A DNA stretch of 64,000 nt. Origin: Anaerobacterium chartisolvens (lineage in GTDB: Bacteria; Bacillota; Clostridia; Acetivibrionales; DSM-27016). This document shows positions 44,851 to 56,100 of the stretch, in pieces. Location: assembly GCF_003337415.1 (NCBI RefSeq), contig NZ_QPJT01000005.1, positions 62,001 through 126,000 of the forward strand, given 5' to 3'. Within the stretch, counting starts at the first letter, position 1; each line of letters opens with the position of its first letter. Below the pieces are notes generated by a model. The model saw nothing but the letters and a program-made list of their open reading frames with translations, did no database searches and was not told the DNA's origin. The position numbers and the translations under genes were made by a program.

Positions 44851-46026
44851 ATGGAATTATATTCGCTCGATTTAACTGAAATACAGGGGAATAATCAAAT
44901 TGCATTCAGGGCTTTTGTTGACTCAGAAATTGTTCCTCTGGCGGCTGCGTTTGATCAAAATGAGTATATTTCGTTTGATATTATAAATAAAATGGTTGAA
45001 AAAGGCTTCTGGGGGGCTGAATTACCTCGTGAATATGGTGGTAGGGGTTTTGATATGATTTCCTATGGGCTTTTCAATGAAGAAATCGGCAGAGGATGTG
45101 CCAATATAAGGAATCTTGTAGGGGTACAGGGTATGGTTTCAAGCGCGATACTTAAATGGGGAAGCGATGAACAGAAGAATAATTGGTTACCCAGGATGGC
45201 ATCCGGTGAAATTACAGCTGCTTTTGCTTTAACGGAGCCTGATATAGGTAGTGATGTGAAAAGTATGAAGACATCCGTGATGCAGGATAATTCCGAATAC
45301 ATAATAAATGGTAGTAAAAAATGGATTACTTTTGGGCAAAGTGCAAATTTGTATTTAGTTTTTGCTCAATGTGATGGAAAAGTCGGTGCTTTTTTGGTTG
45401 AGCGGGATACTCCGGGCTTTTCAACCAAGCCTATAAAGGGCCTGTTGGGATTCAGAGGTTCAATGCTTGCAGAACTCAATTTTGATGAATGTAGGATACC
45501 TAAGGAAAACATTGTTGGAAGACTTGGTTTTGGATTGTCACATGTCGCCAACTATGGCTTGACCCATGGAAGATATAGCACAGCTTGGGGATGCGTGGGG
45601 CTTGCACAGGGATGTTTGGATGCTTGTGTCAAATATGCAAGCGAGCGTAAGCAATTTGATACTTATTTGAAGGAACATCAGCTGATTCAACAGATGATTG
45701 CAGATATGATGACAAATGTAACCGCAGCAAGGCTTTTGTGTCTGCATGCTGCATACTTGAGAGAAGCAGGCGATCAAAGGTCTATAATGGAAACATCTTT
45801 AGCCAAATACTTTGCTTCAACAATCGCTTCCAAGGCAGCCAGCGATGCAGTTCAAATTCATGGGGCCAATGGTTGCAGCGCTAAATATCCGGTTGCCAGA
45901 TATATGAGAGATGCAAAGATTATGGAAATTGTTGAGGGAAGTACACAAATACAGCAGGTTCTTATTGCCAGACATGCGTTTAGCAAGAGAAGACAAAGCA
46001 TGCCAAAGCAAGCGGAACGCAGTTGA
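44851..46026 (+). CDS. Acyl-CoA dehydrogenase family enzyme
   Basis: A 391-residue flavoprotein dehydrogenase. It has FALTEPDIGSD (FAD/substrate region), WITFGQSANLYLVFAQ, FRGSMLAELNFDECRIP, and the C-terminal block with the catalytic Glu362 in EIVEGSTQIQQVLI. In biosynthetic clusters such enzymes oxidise acyl- or aminoacyl-carrier-protein-bound chains. Here it could desaturate the fatty-acyl starter or form an unusual extender; that is inference. No ACP or acyl-CoA ligase stands beside it. AAGGAG precedes the ATG. Confidence 0.9.
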   Translation: MELYSLDLTEIQGNNQIAFRAFVDSEIVPLAAAFDQNEYISFDIINKMVEKGFWGAELPREYGGRGFDMISYGLFNEEIGRGCANIRNLVGVQGMVSSAILKWGSDEQKNNWLPRMASGEITAAFALTEPDIGSDVKSMKTSVMQDNSEYIINGSKKWITFGQSANLYLVFAQCDGKVGAFLVERDTPGFSTKPIKGLLGFRGSMLAELNFDECRIPKENIVGRLGFGLSHVANYGLTHGRYSTAWGCVGLAQGCLDACVKYASERKQFDTYLKEHQLIQQMIADMMTNVTAARLLCLHAAYLREAGDQRSIMETSLAKYFASTIASKAASDAVQIHGANGCSAKYPVARYMRDAKIMEIVEGSTQIQQVLIARHAFSKRRQSMPKQAERS

Positions 46027-46075
46027 TGCCAAATAAATCTTAAAATATATAAACAGGAGATATATTAGCAGAATT

Positions 46076-46843
46076 ATGATTGAGTGCAAAATAAAAGTAG
46101 ATGGTTTTCAACTTTTTATGAGGGAGATGGGACAGGGAACCCCTACTGTTATTTTTGAAAGTGCGATGGGTGGTAATCTCGGTTCATGGTGTCCTGTACA
46201 AATGGAAGTTTCGAAAAAAGCAAGGTCAATTGCTTATGACAGAGTTGGAAACGGCAGGTCTGAAAAAAGTCCGAATCCAAGAAATATACTAATTATGGCC
46301 CGGGAACTAAAATCCATGCTATTCGAGGCAAGGATAGAGCCTCCATTTTTACTTGTAGCAGCGTCTTATGGAGGCTTTGTAAGTCGTGCATTTGCTTCAA
46401 TGTTTACCGATGAGGTCAAGGGTATGATTTTAGTTGATCCGTCTCATGAGGATTTTATGTTGGGAGTAAAAAATAGACGGACTGAAGATGAGTGGCAGGC
46501 ATATATGAGTGGAATGGATATGATGGCACAAAGGTCAAAAGGTTGCTTTAAAGAGGAATGGGAATCTTACTTTGAAAATACCGATTGTATCAGAGAAATC
46601 AAGTTTCCAGATAACATTCCTGTTATTGTTATATCCTCAAGCCGTTATGGATATGTAGAAAAAAATTTTATGGGCTTAAAAAAAGAAGATATTGATATGA
46701 AATGCTTTTTGCATAAAAGTTGGTCGATTGACTATCCTAATATGGTACAAATTATCACTGAAAAGAGCGGACATGACATTGTATCGGAAGAACCGGAATT
46801 AGTAAACGGTACAATCTTGAAAATGTTGGAAAGCATTCGGTAG
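46076..46843 (+). CDS. Alpha/beta hydrolase with atypical nucleophile elbow
   Basis: A 255-residue alpha/beta hydrolase: TVIFESAMGGNLGSW (oxyanion region), IAYDRVGNGRSE, the nucleophile loop LLVAASYGGFV, GMILVDPSHED, and a C-terminal His in EKSGHDIV. The elbow reads A-x-S-x-G-G rather than G-x-S-x-G; Ser, Asp and His are all present, so it is probably active. It may hydrolyse or transfer an acyl intermediate. The nearest clear AGGAG is 16 bases ahead of ATG 46076, rather far, so the start is uncertain. Confidence 0.85.
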   Translation: MIECKIKVDGFQLFMREMGQGTPTVIFESAMGGNLGSWCPVQMEVSKKARSIAYDRVGNGRSEKSPNPRNILIMARELKSMLFEARIEPPFLLVAASYGGFVSRAFASMFTDEVKGMILVDPSHEDFMLGVKNRRTEDEWQAYMSGMDMMAQRSKGCFKEEWESYFENTDCIREIKFPDNIPVIVISSSRYGYVEKNFMGLKKEDIDMKCFLHKSWSIDYPNMVQIITEKSGHDIVSEEPELVNGTILKMLESIR

Positions 46844-46867
46844 TTTATCAAAGGAGGACAAGATATT

Positions 46868-47350
46868 ATGGGAAATGAAAAAGATATTACATATGAAATA
46901 CATCCAATTGGATTTGTAAGAAAATCCGAAGATGAGGTTGGCGGAGGTAGCGGTGCTTACTTGGAAATACTTGAGTATTATAGAGACGCATTAAAAGAAC
47001 TTAATAAATTCAGTCATGTTATTGTACTATGGTGGGCTGAGGATTTTTATGGCAATGATATACGCAATACCTTAAGGACAAGGCCTCCTTATGCCGAGGG
47101 AAATATTGTCGGTGTTTTTGCAACAAGAGCACCCTATCGTCCCAATCCTATTGCAATGACAACTTGTGAAATACTCAGTATTGACGAGGAAAAAGGAATT
47201 ATCCAACTTAAGAATATTGATTCTTTTGATGGAACATCAGTTATTGATTTGAAGGCATATGTCCCAATATGTGACCGTGTGGAAGAGGTAGATGTGCCTG
47301 AGTGGCTTCCGCAGGAATGGACAGGTTGGTGGACTGCGGATAGCGATTGA
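46868..47350 (+). CDS. TrmO/TsaA-like SAM-dependent methyltransferase (UPF0066)
   Basis: A 160-residue beta-barrel protein. IHPIGFVRKSEDE at the start, LNKFSHVIVLWWAEDF, VFATRAPYRPNPIAMTTCEIL and DSFDGTSVIDLKAYVPICD form the full UPF0066 signature. The known member TrmO N-methylates t6A in tRNA. Here the gene lies among biosynthetic genes and is 24 bases after the hydrolase, with GGAGGACA before its ATG. It could therefore be a tailoring N-methyltransferase recruited to the pathway, an inference worth testing. About 300 bases without a gene follow. Confidence 0.88.
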   Translation: MGNEKDITYEIHPIGFVRKSEDEVGGGSGAYLEILEYYRDALKELNKFSHVIVLWWAEDFYGNDIRNTLRTRPPYAEGNIVGVFATRAPYRPNPIAMTTCEILSIDEEKGIIQLKNIDSFDGTSVIDLKAYVPICDRVEEVDVPEWLPQEWTGWWTADSD

Positions 47351-47663
47351 GTGTTTGCTTGAAAAATTAATTCATACATACATATAAACTAAAACTTTAA
47401 CTTCCAAAAATACCCTTAAGTTTGGCGGTTTTGAATAATTGAGTTTCCTTAAACTTTATAATAATTACTAAACTTGTTTTACTTTTGTATAATCCTTCAG
47501 AATTTCTTAATATTCACTCAGAAAAATTATTAATATTGACATAAATATAAACGCCTGTATTTGATGGAATTCTTCCATTCTAATCAGGTGTATTTCTCTT
47601 GTGTTTTGAAATCAATTCGGTTTTCAAAATTTAATCCATCAAAAATTATATGAGGTGCAATTA
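47351..47663 (+). other. Intergenic leader before the acylase gene, with hairpin
   Basis: About 310 bases without a gene. TTGACA at 47536-47541 could be a -35 element but no good -10 follows. At 47551-47591 a two-part hairpin forms (ACGCCTG with CAGGTGT outside, ATGGAA with TTCCAT inside) and is followed by a pyrimidine-rich tract. It may be an attenuator or processing site within the operon. Confidence 0.5.
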
Positions 47664-50150
47664 ATGAAAAAACTTAGAAAATGGGCAGTCCGAATTCTGT
47701 GCGGTTTATTGGCTATTTGTATTATTCTAGTAGCTGCTGTAACATGGATTACCGTTAATTCATGGCCTAAAACTAATGGGACAGTAGATATTTCAAGCAG
47801 TAACAAAAATAAAGGAAAATCTCCCGAGGCTGTAGAGACACTAGCAAGCCTAAAGCATGGAACGGTGGAGATTATACGAGATAAATGGGGCGTGCCTCAA
47901 ATATATGCAGATAATGAATATGATTTGCTTTTTGGGCAAGGGTATGTACATGCTCAGGATAGGTTGTGGGCTATGGAGATGAATCGCCATACCAGCAACG
48001 GTAGGCTGAGTGAAATTTTTGGCAAGATGGGTGTGGAAATGGATAGCTTTTATAGAACCCTTGGTTTGAGCAGGAGTGCTGAGGAGACCTGGAAAAAGCT
48101 TGATAAGGATAGTCGTTTCTTGCTTGAAGCCTATGCAGCAGGAGTAAATGAATTTATTGATACGCATAGGGGCTCCCTGCCAATAGAATTTAAGGTTTTG
48201 GGGATTGACCCGGAACCATGGACACCTGTTGATACACTAACACTTGGAAATGTTATGGCATTTTTTATGTCCTACAACTATCAAATGGAGATTATCAGAG
48301 CCAAAATAATTGCAAACAATGGTAGGGATGCAGTTAAGGAACTATTTCCTTTTCCATCAGATAATACAACTTTGATGATTCCTGACGAAGCACAGGATTA
48401 TTACTGGTTGAAGGATAAGCAGGTAGTTGCTTTTGATACGCTTAAAGCCCTGGGATATGAGACTTCCTCGAAATGGGGGAGCAACAACTGGGTGGTCAGC
48501 GGGAGTTTAACAAAAACAGGAAAGCCAATTTTAGCAAATGATACTCATCTTAATCTGGGTATGCCATCAATTTGGTATGAAAATGGCTTGCACGGAGGTA
48601 GATTTGATTGCGCCGGATTTACTTTCCCAGGAATTCCTTTAGTGATAACAGGACATAACCAGAGGATTGCATGGGGAATTACCAATATGAATTCTGATGT
48701 TCAGGACCTATACCTTGAGAAGCTTGATAACAATGATAACCCTACGCAATATGAATTTCAAGGAAATTGGTACAAGGTTGATACTTTGAAGGAAAAGATT
48801 AATGTTAAGGGCGGAAGTTCTGAGGAGCTTACAACATATTTCACACGCCATGGTCCAATTATAAACAAGGTTATCGGCATTTCCAATTCGAGCCCTATCG
48901 CACTTCGCTGGACTTTAAGCGAAGGAAGTATGCTGATTAAAGCTGTTATTGATGTTAATTGTTCTAAAAATTGGACTGAATTCAGGTCAGCTCTTAAAAA
49001 TTGGGATAATGCATGCCAGAATTTTGTTTATGCTGATGTAGATGGAAATATCGGATATCAGGCGGCTTGCAAAGTACCTATACGTGAATCCAAGCATCAG
49101 GGAATTGTGCCGGTGCCCGGTTGGACGGGGGAATATGAATGGAAGGGGTATATCCCATTTGAAGAGCTTCCTACCAGCTTCAATCCTCAAGCAGGATTTA
49201 TTGTTACAACCAATAACAAAATAACTCCCGAAAATTACAAGTACACAATTTCTTATGATTGGGCGCCCGGTGATCGTGCTGCAAGGATAAGCAATCTCAT
49301 AAAAAGTAAAGCAGGTAAACTGACTGTAGAAGATATGAAAGATATACAGGCCGACACATATTCCATGACTGCAGAGTCCCTGCGTCCTTTTCTGTTAGAG
49401 GTTACGCCTGGGAACGAATTTGAAAGAAAGGCACTGGAAAAGATAAGAAACTGGGATTTAAATACTGATAATGACAGCATTGGCGCATCAATATATGAAA
49501 CCTGGTATAATTTTATGATAAAACACATGTTTGCTAAAAATCTTGGATTGGATGAGAAAGCAAATCAAGGTCCCCAGTTTGCCAGTTCGTATTTGGATTA
49601 TAGCGATATGCATCAGCCGACTATGATTAAGTTAATGTCGGAGCCTAATAGCAGATGGTTTGATGATAGAACCACGCTGGAAGTCGAAAAACGTGATGAT
49701 ATAATCCGTAAAAGCTTTAAAGAGGCACTTTCAAAGTTGAAAAATAAATTAGGTAGGGATATTGAGGACTGGGAGTGGGGGAAAATGCACACTGTTACCT
49801 TTACTCATATGCCCTTTGGCATTATGGGAATTCCGGTAATAGGAGATATCTTCAATAGCAAAACCTTACCGGCATCAGGAAGCTTGTCGACAGTCAATAT
49901 GGCTCAGTATAGTTGGAAAAGTCCGTTTATTGTCGGCTTCGGTACATCTCAACGTATGATTGTAGATATTAATAACCTTGATGAGATGCTTGTAATAAAT
50001 ACTTCGGGACAATGTGCCGTCACATTTAATAAGAATCGTGAGGACCAAATTCAGTTATGGTGGAAAAATGATTATATTCCTATGTTCTTTAAGCCTGAGA
50101 CAGTTAGGAAAAATGGAAAAGATGTGTTGTCACTGCGCTTTAAGGAGTAA
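47664..50150 (+). CDS. Membrane-anchored penicillin-acylase family Ntn hydrolase
   Basis: An 828-residue penicillin amidase (S45) protein. One N-terminal membrane segment (~10-32) leads to a spacer, the alpha region (from VEIIRDKWGVPQIYA), and the self-cleavage site. There KWG is followed by SNNW, so Ser273 becomes the N-terminal nucleophile of the beta chain. GHNQRIAWGITNMNSDVQDLY and YADVDGNIGY are further S45 blocks. Relatives remove acyl chains from amines (penicillins, acyl-homoserine lactones, acylated siderophore precursors). The anchor places the enzyme outside the cytoplasm. Next to a fatty-acyl-loading NRPS it probably deacylates the product. GAGGTG precedes ATG 47664. Confidence 0.92.
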   Translation: MKKLRKWAVRILCGLLAICIILVAAVTWITVNSWPKTNGTVDISSSNKNKGKSPEAVETLASLKHGTVEIIRDKWGVPQIYADNEYDLLFGQGYVHAQDRLWAMEMNRHTSNGRLSEIFGKMGVEMDSFYRTLGLSRSAEETWKKLDKDSRFLLEAYAAGVNEFIDTHRGSLPIEFKVLGIDPEPWTPVDTLTLGNVMAFFMSYNYQMEIIRAKIIANNGRDAVKELFPFPSDNTTLMIPDEAQDYYWLKDKQVVAFDTLKALGYETSSKWGSNNWVVSGSLTKTGKPILANDTHLNLGMPSIWYENGLHGGRFDCAGFTFPGIPLVITGHNQRIAWGITNMNSDVQDLYLEKLDNNDNPTQYEFQGNWYKVDTLKEKINVKGGSSEELTTYFTRHGPIINKVIGISNSSPIALRWTLSEGSMLIKAVIDVNCSKNWTEFRSALKNWDNACQNFVYADVDGNIGYQAACKVPIRESKHQGIVPVPGWTGEYEWKGYIPFEELPTSFNPQAGFIVTTNNKITPENYKYTISYDWAPGDRAARISNLIKSKAGKLTVEDMKDIQADTYSMTAESLRPFLLEVTPGNEFERKALEKIRNWDLNTDNDSIGASIYETWYNFMIKHMFAKNLGLDEKANQGPQFASSYLDYSDMHQPTMIKLMSEPNSRWFDDRTTLEVEKRDDIIRKSFKEALSKLKNKLGRDIEDWEWGKMHTVTFTHMPFGIMGIPVIGDIFNSKTLPASGSLSTVNMAQYSWKSPFIVGFGTSQRMIVDINNLDEMLVINTSGQCAVTFNKNREDQIQLWWKNDYIPMFFKPETVRKNGKDVLSLRFKE

Positions 50151-50191
50151 GTTTTCAAAACAAAATTATTTTTTATAAGGATGATTAGAAA

Positions 50192-53100
50192 ATGAAGAAT
50201 TTTGTTCATGGACACTTTTCAAATCTAGTGGAGGTTTTACGCTTGAGGGCATCCTCCGATGCGCATAAGCCGGCTTATACTTTTCTGAATGATGGTGAAA
50301 CACAGGAAGAGATTCTTACATATGAGGAGCTTGACAGGCAAGCTCGCGCCATTGGAGCAATGCTGCAAAATGCAGGAGCTGAAAATGAGCGTGTACTTCT
50401 CCTTTACCCACCCGGGTTATCGTATATTGCAGCTTACTTCGGATGTTTGTACGCAGGTGCGATTGCAGTTCCTTCATATCCTGTAAGAACCAATAAACAG
50501 GATTCAAGACTTCAGGCAATTGTAATGGATTCTTTAACTACCATAGCTCTTACCCTCGAACGCAATTTGCCTGATGAAAGCTGGAGACAGGCAAATGTTC
50601 CAAGCATAAGGTGGTTTACTACAGACAGTTTATCCTCCTCTATGGCAAATGAGTGGAAAGAGACAAGTATTACCGGGGATACCCTTGCGTTTTTACAATA
50701 TACATCAGGCTCTACAGCTATGCCTAAGGGTGTTATGGTGAGTCATGGCAACTTGATTCACAATTTGGAGCTGATTTGCAGTTTTTTTAAACATACTCCG
50801 GAAAGCCAGGGAGTTATATGGCTTCCCCCATATCATGATATGGGTCTTATTGGAGGAATTTTGCAGCCCCTGTATGTGGGTTTTCGGGTTGCACTGATGT
50901 CTCCGGTTGCTTTTATGGAGAAACCGATACGCTGGTTGCAGGCAATTACAAGATTTAAAGGAACAACTAGCGGCGGGCCGAATTTTGCTTATGAGCTTTG
51001 TGCAAAAAAAATTACAGATGAGCAAAAGGCCGGACTTGACTTAAGCAGCTGGGATTTGGCTTTTAATGGTGCAGAACCTGTAAGGCAGGAAACGATGAAA
51101 ATGTTTATAGAGGCTTTCGGGCAACATGGCTTTCGTAAGGAAGCCTTTTATCCATGCTATGGATTAGCCGAAGCGACTCTTATTGTTTCAGGGGGTAAAA
51201 AGGAAGAGAAGGCATCGGTTAAAGCCTTTAAAAAGGATGCTCTGGAGCAAAAACAGGCTATACCGGCAGAACCGGGGAATACTGATGTCCGTACGATGGT
51301 GGGCTGTGGGTATGTCGCCGTGGGACAGAGAATTGCTGTGGTGAACCCGGATTCGCAGGAGGAATGCCTGACCGGACAAATAGGGGAAATATGGGTTTCA
51401 GGACCCAGTGTGGCAAAGGGTTATTGGGATCGTCCTGTAGCTTCAATGGAAGTATTTAACGCATACATTAAGAACACAAAGAATGGTCCTTATCTCCGTA
51501 CAGGTGACCTTGGATTTATGAGCGGGGGAGAGTTGTTTATTACTGGGCGTATCAAGGATTTGATTGTCATACGGGGAAGAAATCATTATCCTCAGGATAT
51601 CGAGCTTACGGTTGAGAAAAGCCACCCGGCTTTAAGGGCGGGATGTGGGGCCGCATTTTCCGTCGATGTGGGTGATGAAGAAAGGTTGATAATCGTTTAT
51701 GAAGTTGAGAGGACGCAGAGGAAAGCGGATGTGAATGAAGTTGCCACGGCTGTAAGGCAGGCAGTTGCAGAGGGCCATGAATTGGCGGTACACACCTTTG
51801 TCATGGTTAAGACCTCAAGTACTCCTAAGACATCCAGCGGCAAGATTAAGCGTCATGCATGCAGAAACAAATATCTGGAAGAAAGCCTTGAAATTCTGGG
51901 GACAAGTACTCTGGACAATGATATAAGTGAAGGGTCAACGGCTCTTAAAGTTGAGGAGAACTTTATTAAAAAGGCATTGACCGCTGTATACGATAAAGCT
52001 GCAAAACAATCTCTGCTCAATCTCTATCTTAAGGAGCAGGCAGTGCGTATACTTCGCATATCTAAAGACAAGCTGGATGTTGGACAGCCTCTTAGCAGCG
52101 TGGGTCTTGACTCATTGATGGCAGTGGAGCTGACACATCATGTTGAATCAAGCCTTGGTATAGCGATACCTATAGTGGATTTGCTCCAGGGAGCGAATAT
52201 TGAACAGATTTCTTTACGTATACTGGAGGAACTTGAAAAAAGAACGGAAAAATCAGAGGAGCAAGGCACAATTATTGAAAGCGGTGCAGGGCAATGTCCG
52301 CCTTCTTACGGTCAGCGGGCATTATGGTTCCTCAATAAACTGGCATCGGAAAGTCCTGCTTATAATATTTCCAGTGCTGTCCGGATCAAAAACAAATTGG
52401 ATGTGTCTGCATTTCAGAGAGCATTCCGAAGATTGGCTGAACGTCACCCTTCACTTCGTACGACATTTCCAGGGGTAAATGGCAGGCCGGTTCAACATGT
52501 GCATAATGAAATGGAAATTGAATTTTACCATAAAGACTCTTGCAGGTGGGACTGTGCCGCTATAAATGAATACATAGACTATGAGGCTCACCGGGTGTTT
52601 GATATCGAGAAAGGTCCGCTATTCAGAGCACATTTATTGGAGTGCGGTTCGGAGGAGTATATTTTCTTATTCGTAATTCACCATATTATATCTGACTTCT
52701 GGTCATTGGCGGTGATTGCCAGGGAATTCGGCGAGTTTTATGCATCAGAGTGTTCGGGAGTACCTGTACGCCTTAGCCCAATAACCTACCGGTATACCGA
52801 TTATGTACGTTGGCAGGAGCAATTGCTGGCAGGGGCTGAAGGGATAAGGTTAGAAGCCTATTGGAAGAAAAAACTTGGGGGAGAACTGCCCAAGCTGAAT
52901 TTGCCTACTGATTATCCGCGTCCTCATGTTCAAACCTACCGGGGTGCTTCACAAGCCCTGGAACTTGGACATGAACTGACGGAGCTGGCTAAAAACTATG
53001 GTCAAACCCATGGTACAACTCTATATATGACTTTAATGACTGTCCTGCAGGTATTGCTTTATAGATACACAGGACAGGATGACATAATTGTAGGGACACC

Positions 53101-56100
53101 TGCTACAGGTAGGAGCCGGGCTGGTTTTGGCGGACTGGTAGGATATTTTATTAATATGCTTCCACTACGTGTAGATTTGGGAGAGAACCCTACTTTCAAT
53201 GAGCTTTTATGTAGGGTACGTAAAACTGTTCTGGAAGCCTTTGACCATCAGGATTATCCCTTTGGAAGGCTTGTCGAGCAGGTAAATATTGAGAGGGATT
53301 CCAGCCGTTCACCTGTTTTTCAAATCGCTTTTGCATTTCAACAGTCACTCACAACAGACGATGCAGGACTAACATCTTTTGCTTTAAGCGCGCAAGGTTT
53401 TCAAGTGGATATAAACGGATTGACATTTGAATCTATGGAACTGGAACAGCGTGGCGTTCCCTTTGATATTATGGTTATGGCTGCCGAGGGTCCTAACGGA
53501 GTGGGAATTTCCATGAGGTATAACCGTGATTTGTTTGACAGCTCGACAATTTCCAGAATGCTGGGCCACTTTAAAATTTTGCTTGAAAATATAATGACGG
53601 AGCCTTCGAAAAATATTTCGGATTACGGGATATTATCAGAGGAGGAACGAAAACGTATTCTTATAGATTGGAATAATACAAAAACACAATATCCCCATGA
53701 TAAGTGCGCACACCAATTGTTTGAGGAGCAGGTGGATAAATCTCCAAATGAAATTGCCGTGGTTTTTAAAGAAGAAAGATTGACATATTCTGAACTGAAC
53801 AGGAAAGCAAACCAACTGGGACGTTATTTGCAGAAGCTTGGAGTGGGGCTGGAGACTCTTGTGGGCATTTATACCGAACGGTCTCCTGGAATGATTATTG
53901 GCATGCTGGGGGTTTTAAAGGCAGGCGGAGCATATGTTCCTTTAGATCCGGACTATCCGAATGAAAGGCTGGCTTTTATGCTGGAGGATACATGCGCTCC
54001 GGTGGTTTTGACCCAGAAGAAGCTATTGGATAAGATGCCCAATATTAATTCAAATATAATCTGTCTCGATAAAGTGCTGCAGCAAATTTCACAGGAATGT
54101 GGAGAGAACATCGAATGTAGTGCAGCCCCCGATAATCCGGTGTATGTCATTTATACATCAGGTTCGACAGGTAAGCCCAAGGGTGCAGTTCTGCTTCACA
54201 GGGGTCTGGTGAATTATCTTACATGGTGTAAAATTGCCTACCCTCTTAACGAGGGAGCCGGAGCCCCGGTACACTCCTCCATAAGCTTTGATTTGACTGT
54301 AACAAGCATTTTTTCACCGCTTATATCGGGCCGTACTGTGCATCTGCTTCCCCAGGGTCCGTCTATCGAGACGTTAAGCCAAGTACTGAGGGAGGTCGGT
54401 GACTTCAGCCTTGTCAAAATAACACCTGCACATCTGGAACTGCTCGGTCGGCAGTTATATCAGCAAGAGGCAGCAGGACGGACAAGAGCTTTTATTATCG
54501 GCGGAGAGAATTTACTAGCCGAGAGTACGGCATTTTGGCAGGACAATGCTCCGGATACAATTCTGGTGAATGAATACGGGCCTACCGAGACTGTGGTGGG
54601 ATGCTGTACTTATCAGGTAGTTCCAGGTAAGGGGCGGGACGGCTCTATACCTATCGGACGGCCTATCATCAATACAAGACTCTACATTCTGGATAACAGT
54701 TTGAATCCCGTTCCAATCGGTGTTGCTGGAGAACTATATATAGGAGGGGCTGGAGTAGCCAGGGGATATTGGAATTGTCCTGAACTGACGGCTGAGAAGT
54801 TTATTCCAGACCCGTTTAGTGACGAAACTGGCAGCCGACTTTATAGAACAGGAGATATGGCGCGTTATTTACCTGATGGAAATATTGAGTTTTTGGGACG
54901 TGTGGACCGCCAGGTAAAAATCAGGGGCTACCGTATTGAGTTGGAGGAAATTGAGGCTGCTCTGCTTTCAAATAAAGAAATTTCAGAGTGTGTAGTGGAT
55001 ATTGTGGCATCGGAGCAGCGGCTTCAAAGCCATAGTGAAATAAAGTACTGCACTAGATGTGTAATTCCATCAAACTATCCTGGAATAACCTTTGATGAAA
55101 AGGGTGTATGCAGCATGTGCGCTGCTTTTGAGAATTATAAAAGCAAGGCCATGGAATATTTTAAGACGATGGATGATTTCAAGGCGATTTTTGAAGCTGT
55201 AAAGGCTTCAGAAAGAGGGAAATATGATTGCCTGGTGTTGTACAGCGGAGGCAAGGACAGTACCTATATGCTTTACAAGGTAGTAAGCATGGGTCTTAAA
55301 GTCTTGGCCTACACCTTTGACAACGGATACCTCTATGAAGGTGCAAAAGACAACATACTGAGGGTTGTCAAAGAACTTGGGGTAGACCATGTTATGGGTA
55401 CGACTCCATTTATTAAGGATATACTGGCAGACGGGCTCAAAAGATACAGCAATGTATGCAATAGCTGCTTCAAGGTTATTTATACCCTTAGTATCAACCT
55501 TGCCGGTGAGTACGGTATAAAGCATGTTGTTACAGGACTGTCCAGAGGACAGATATTTGAAACACGCTTAATGAATATATTTACAAACAATCCTGGATTT
55601 AACGTCAGGGATATTGACGATACGGTTTTGGAAGCAAGAAAAGTATACCACAGAATGGATGATGCTATTTCCAGATGTCTGGATGTAAGCATTTTTAAGG
55701 ATGACAGGGTATTTGAGGATATTCAGTTTGAGGATTTCTACAGGTATTGTGATGTTTCCCAGGAAGAAATCTACAGTTTCCTGGAAAAGAATGTTCCATG
55801 GCGGAATCCGGCAGGCACAGGCTGTACGACAAATTGTCTTGTGAATGATGCAGGTATCTATGTACATACCAAGGAAAAGGGATTTCATAATTATGCCCTT
55901 CCCGAAAGCTGGGAAGTACGCTTGGGTCATGCAGCCAGAAAGGTTGTATTGAAAGAGATTGAAAGTAATGTTGATGAGGAGTTGGCAAAGAGGATTCTTT
56001 CTGAAATAGGATACAGCATAAGGGAGCGTAATAAGGAGAAGCCTGATAAGTATCTGGCAGCCTATTACGTCTCAAATTCCAATATTCCGGTATCTGCGCA

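Noticed and set aside
55000-56040. Embedded methyltransferase domain in the first A domain
   Set aside because: There is no SAM-binding GxGxG motif; instead SGGKDS and CxxC pairs mark a PP-loop enzyme.
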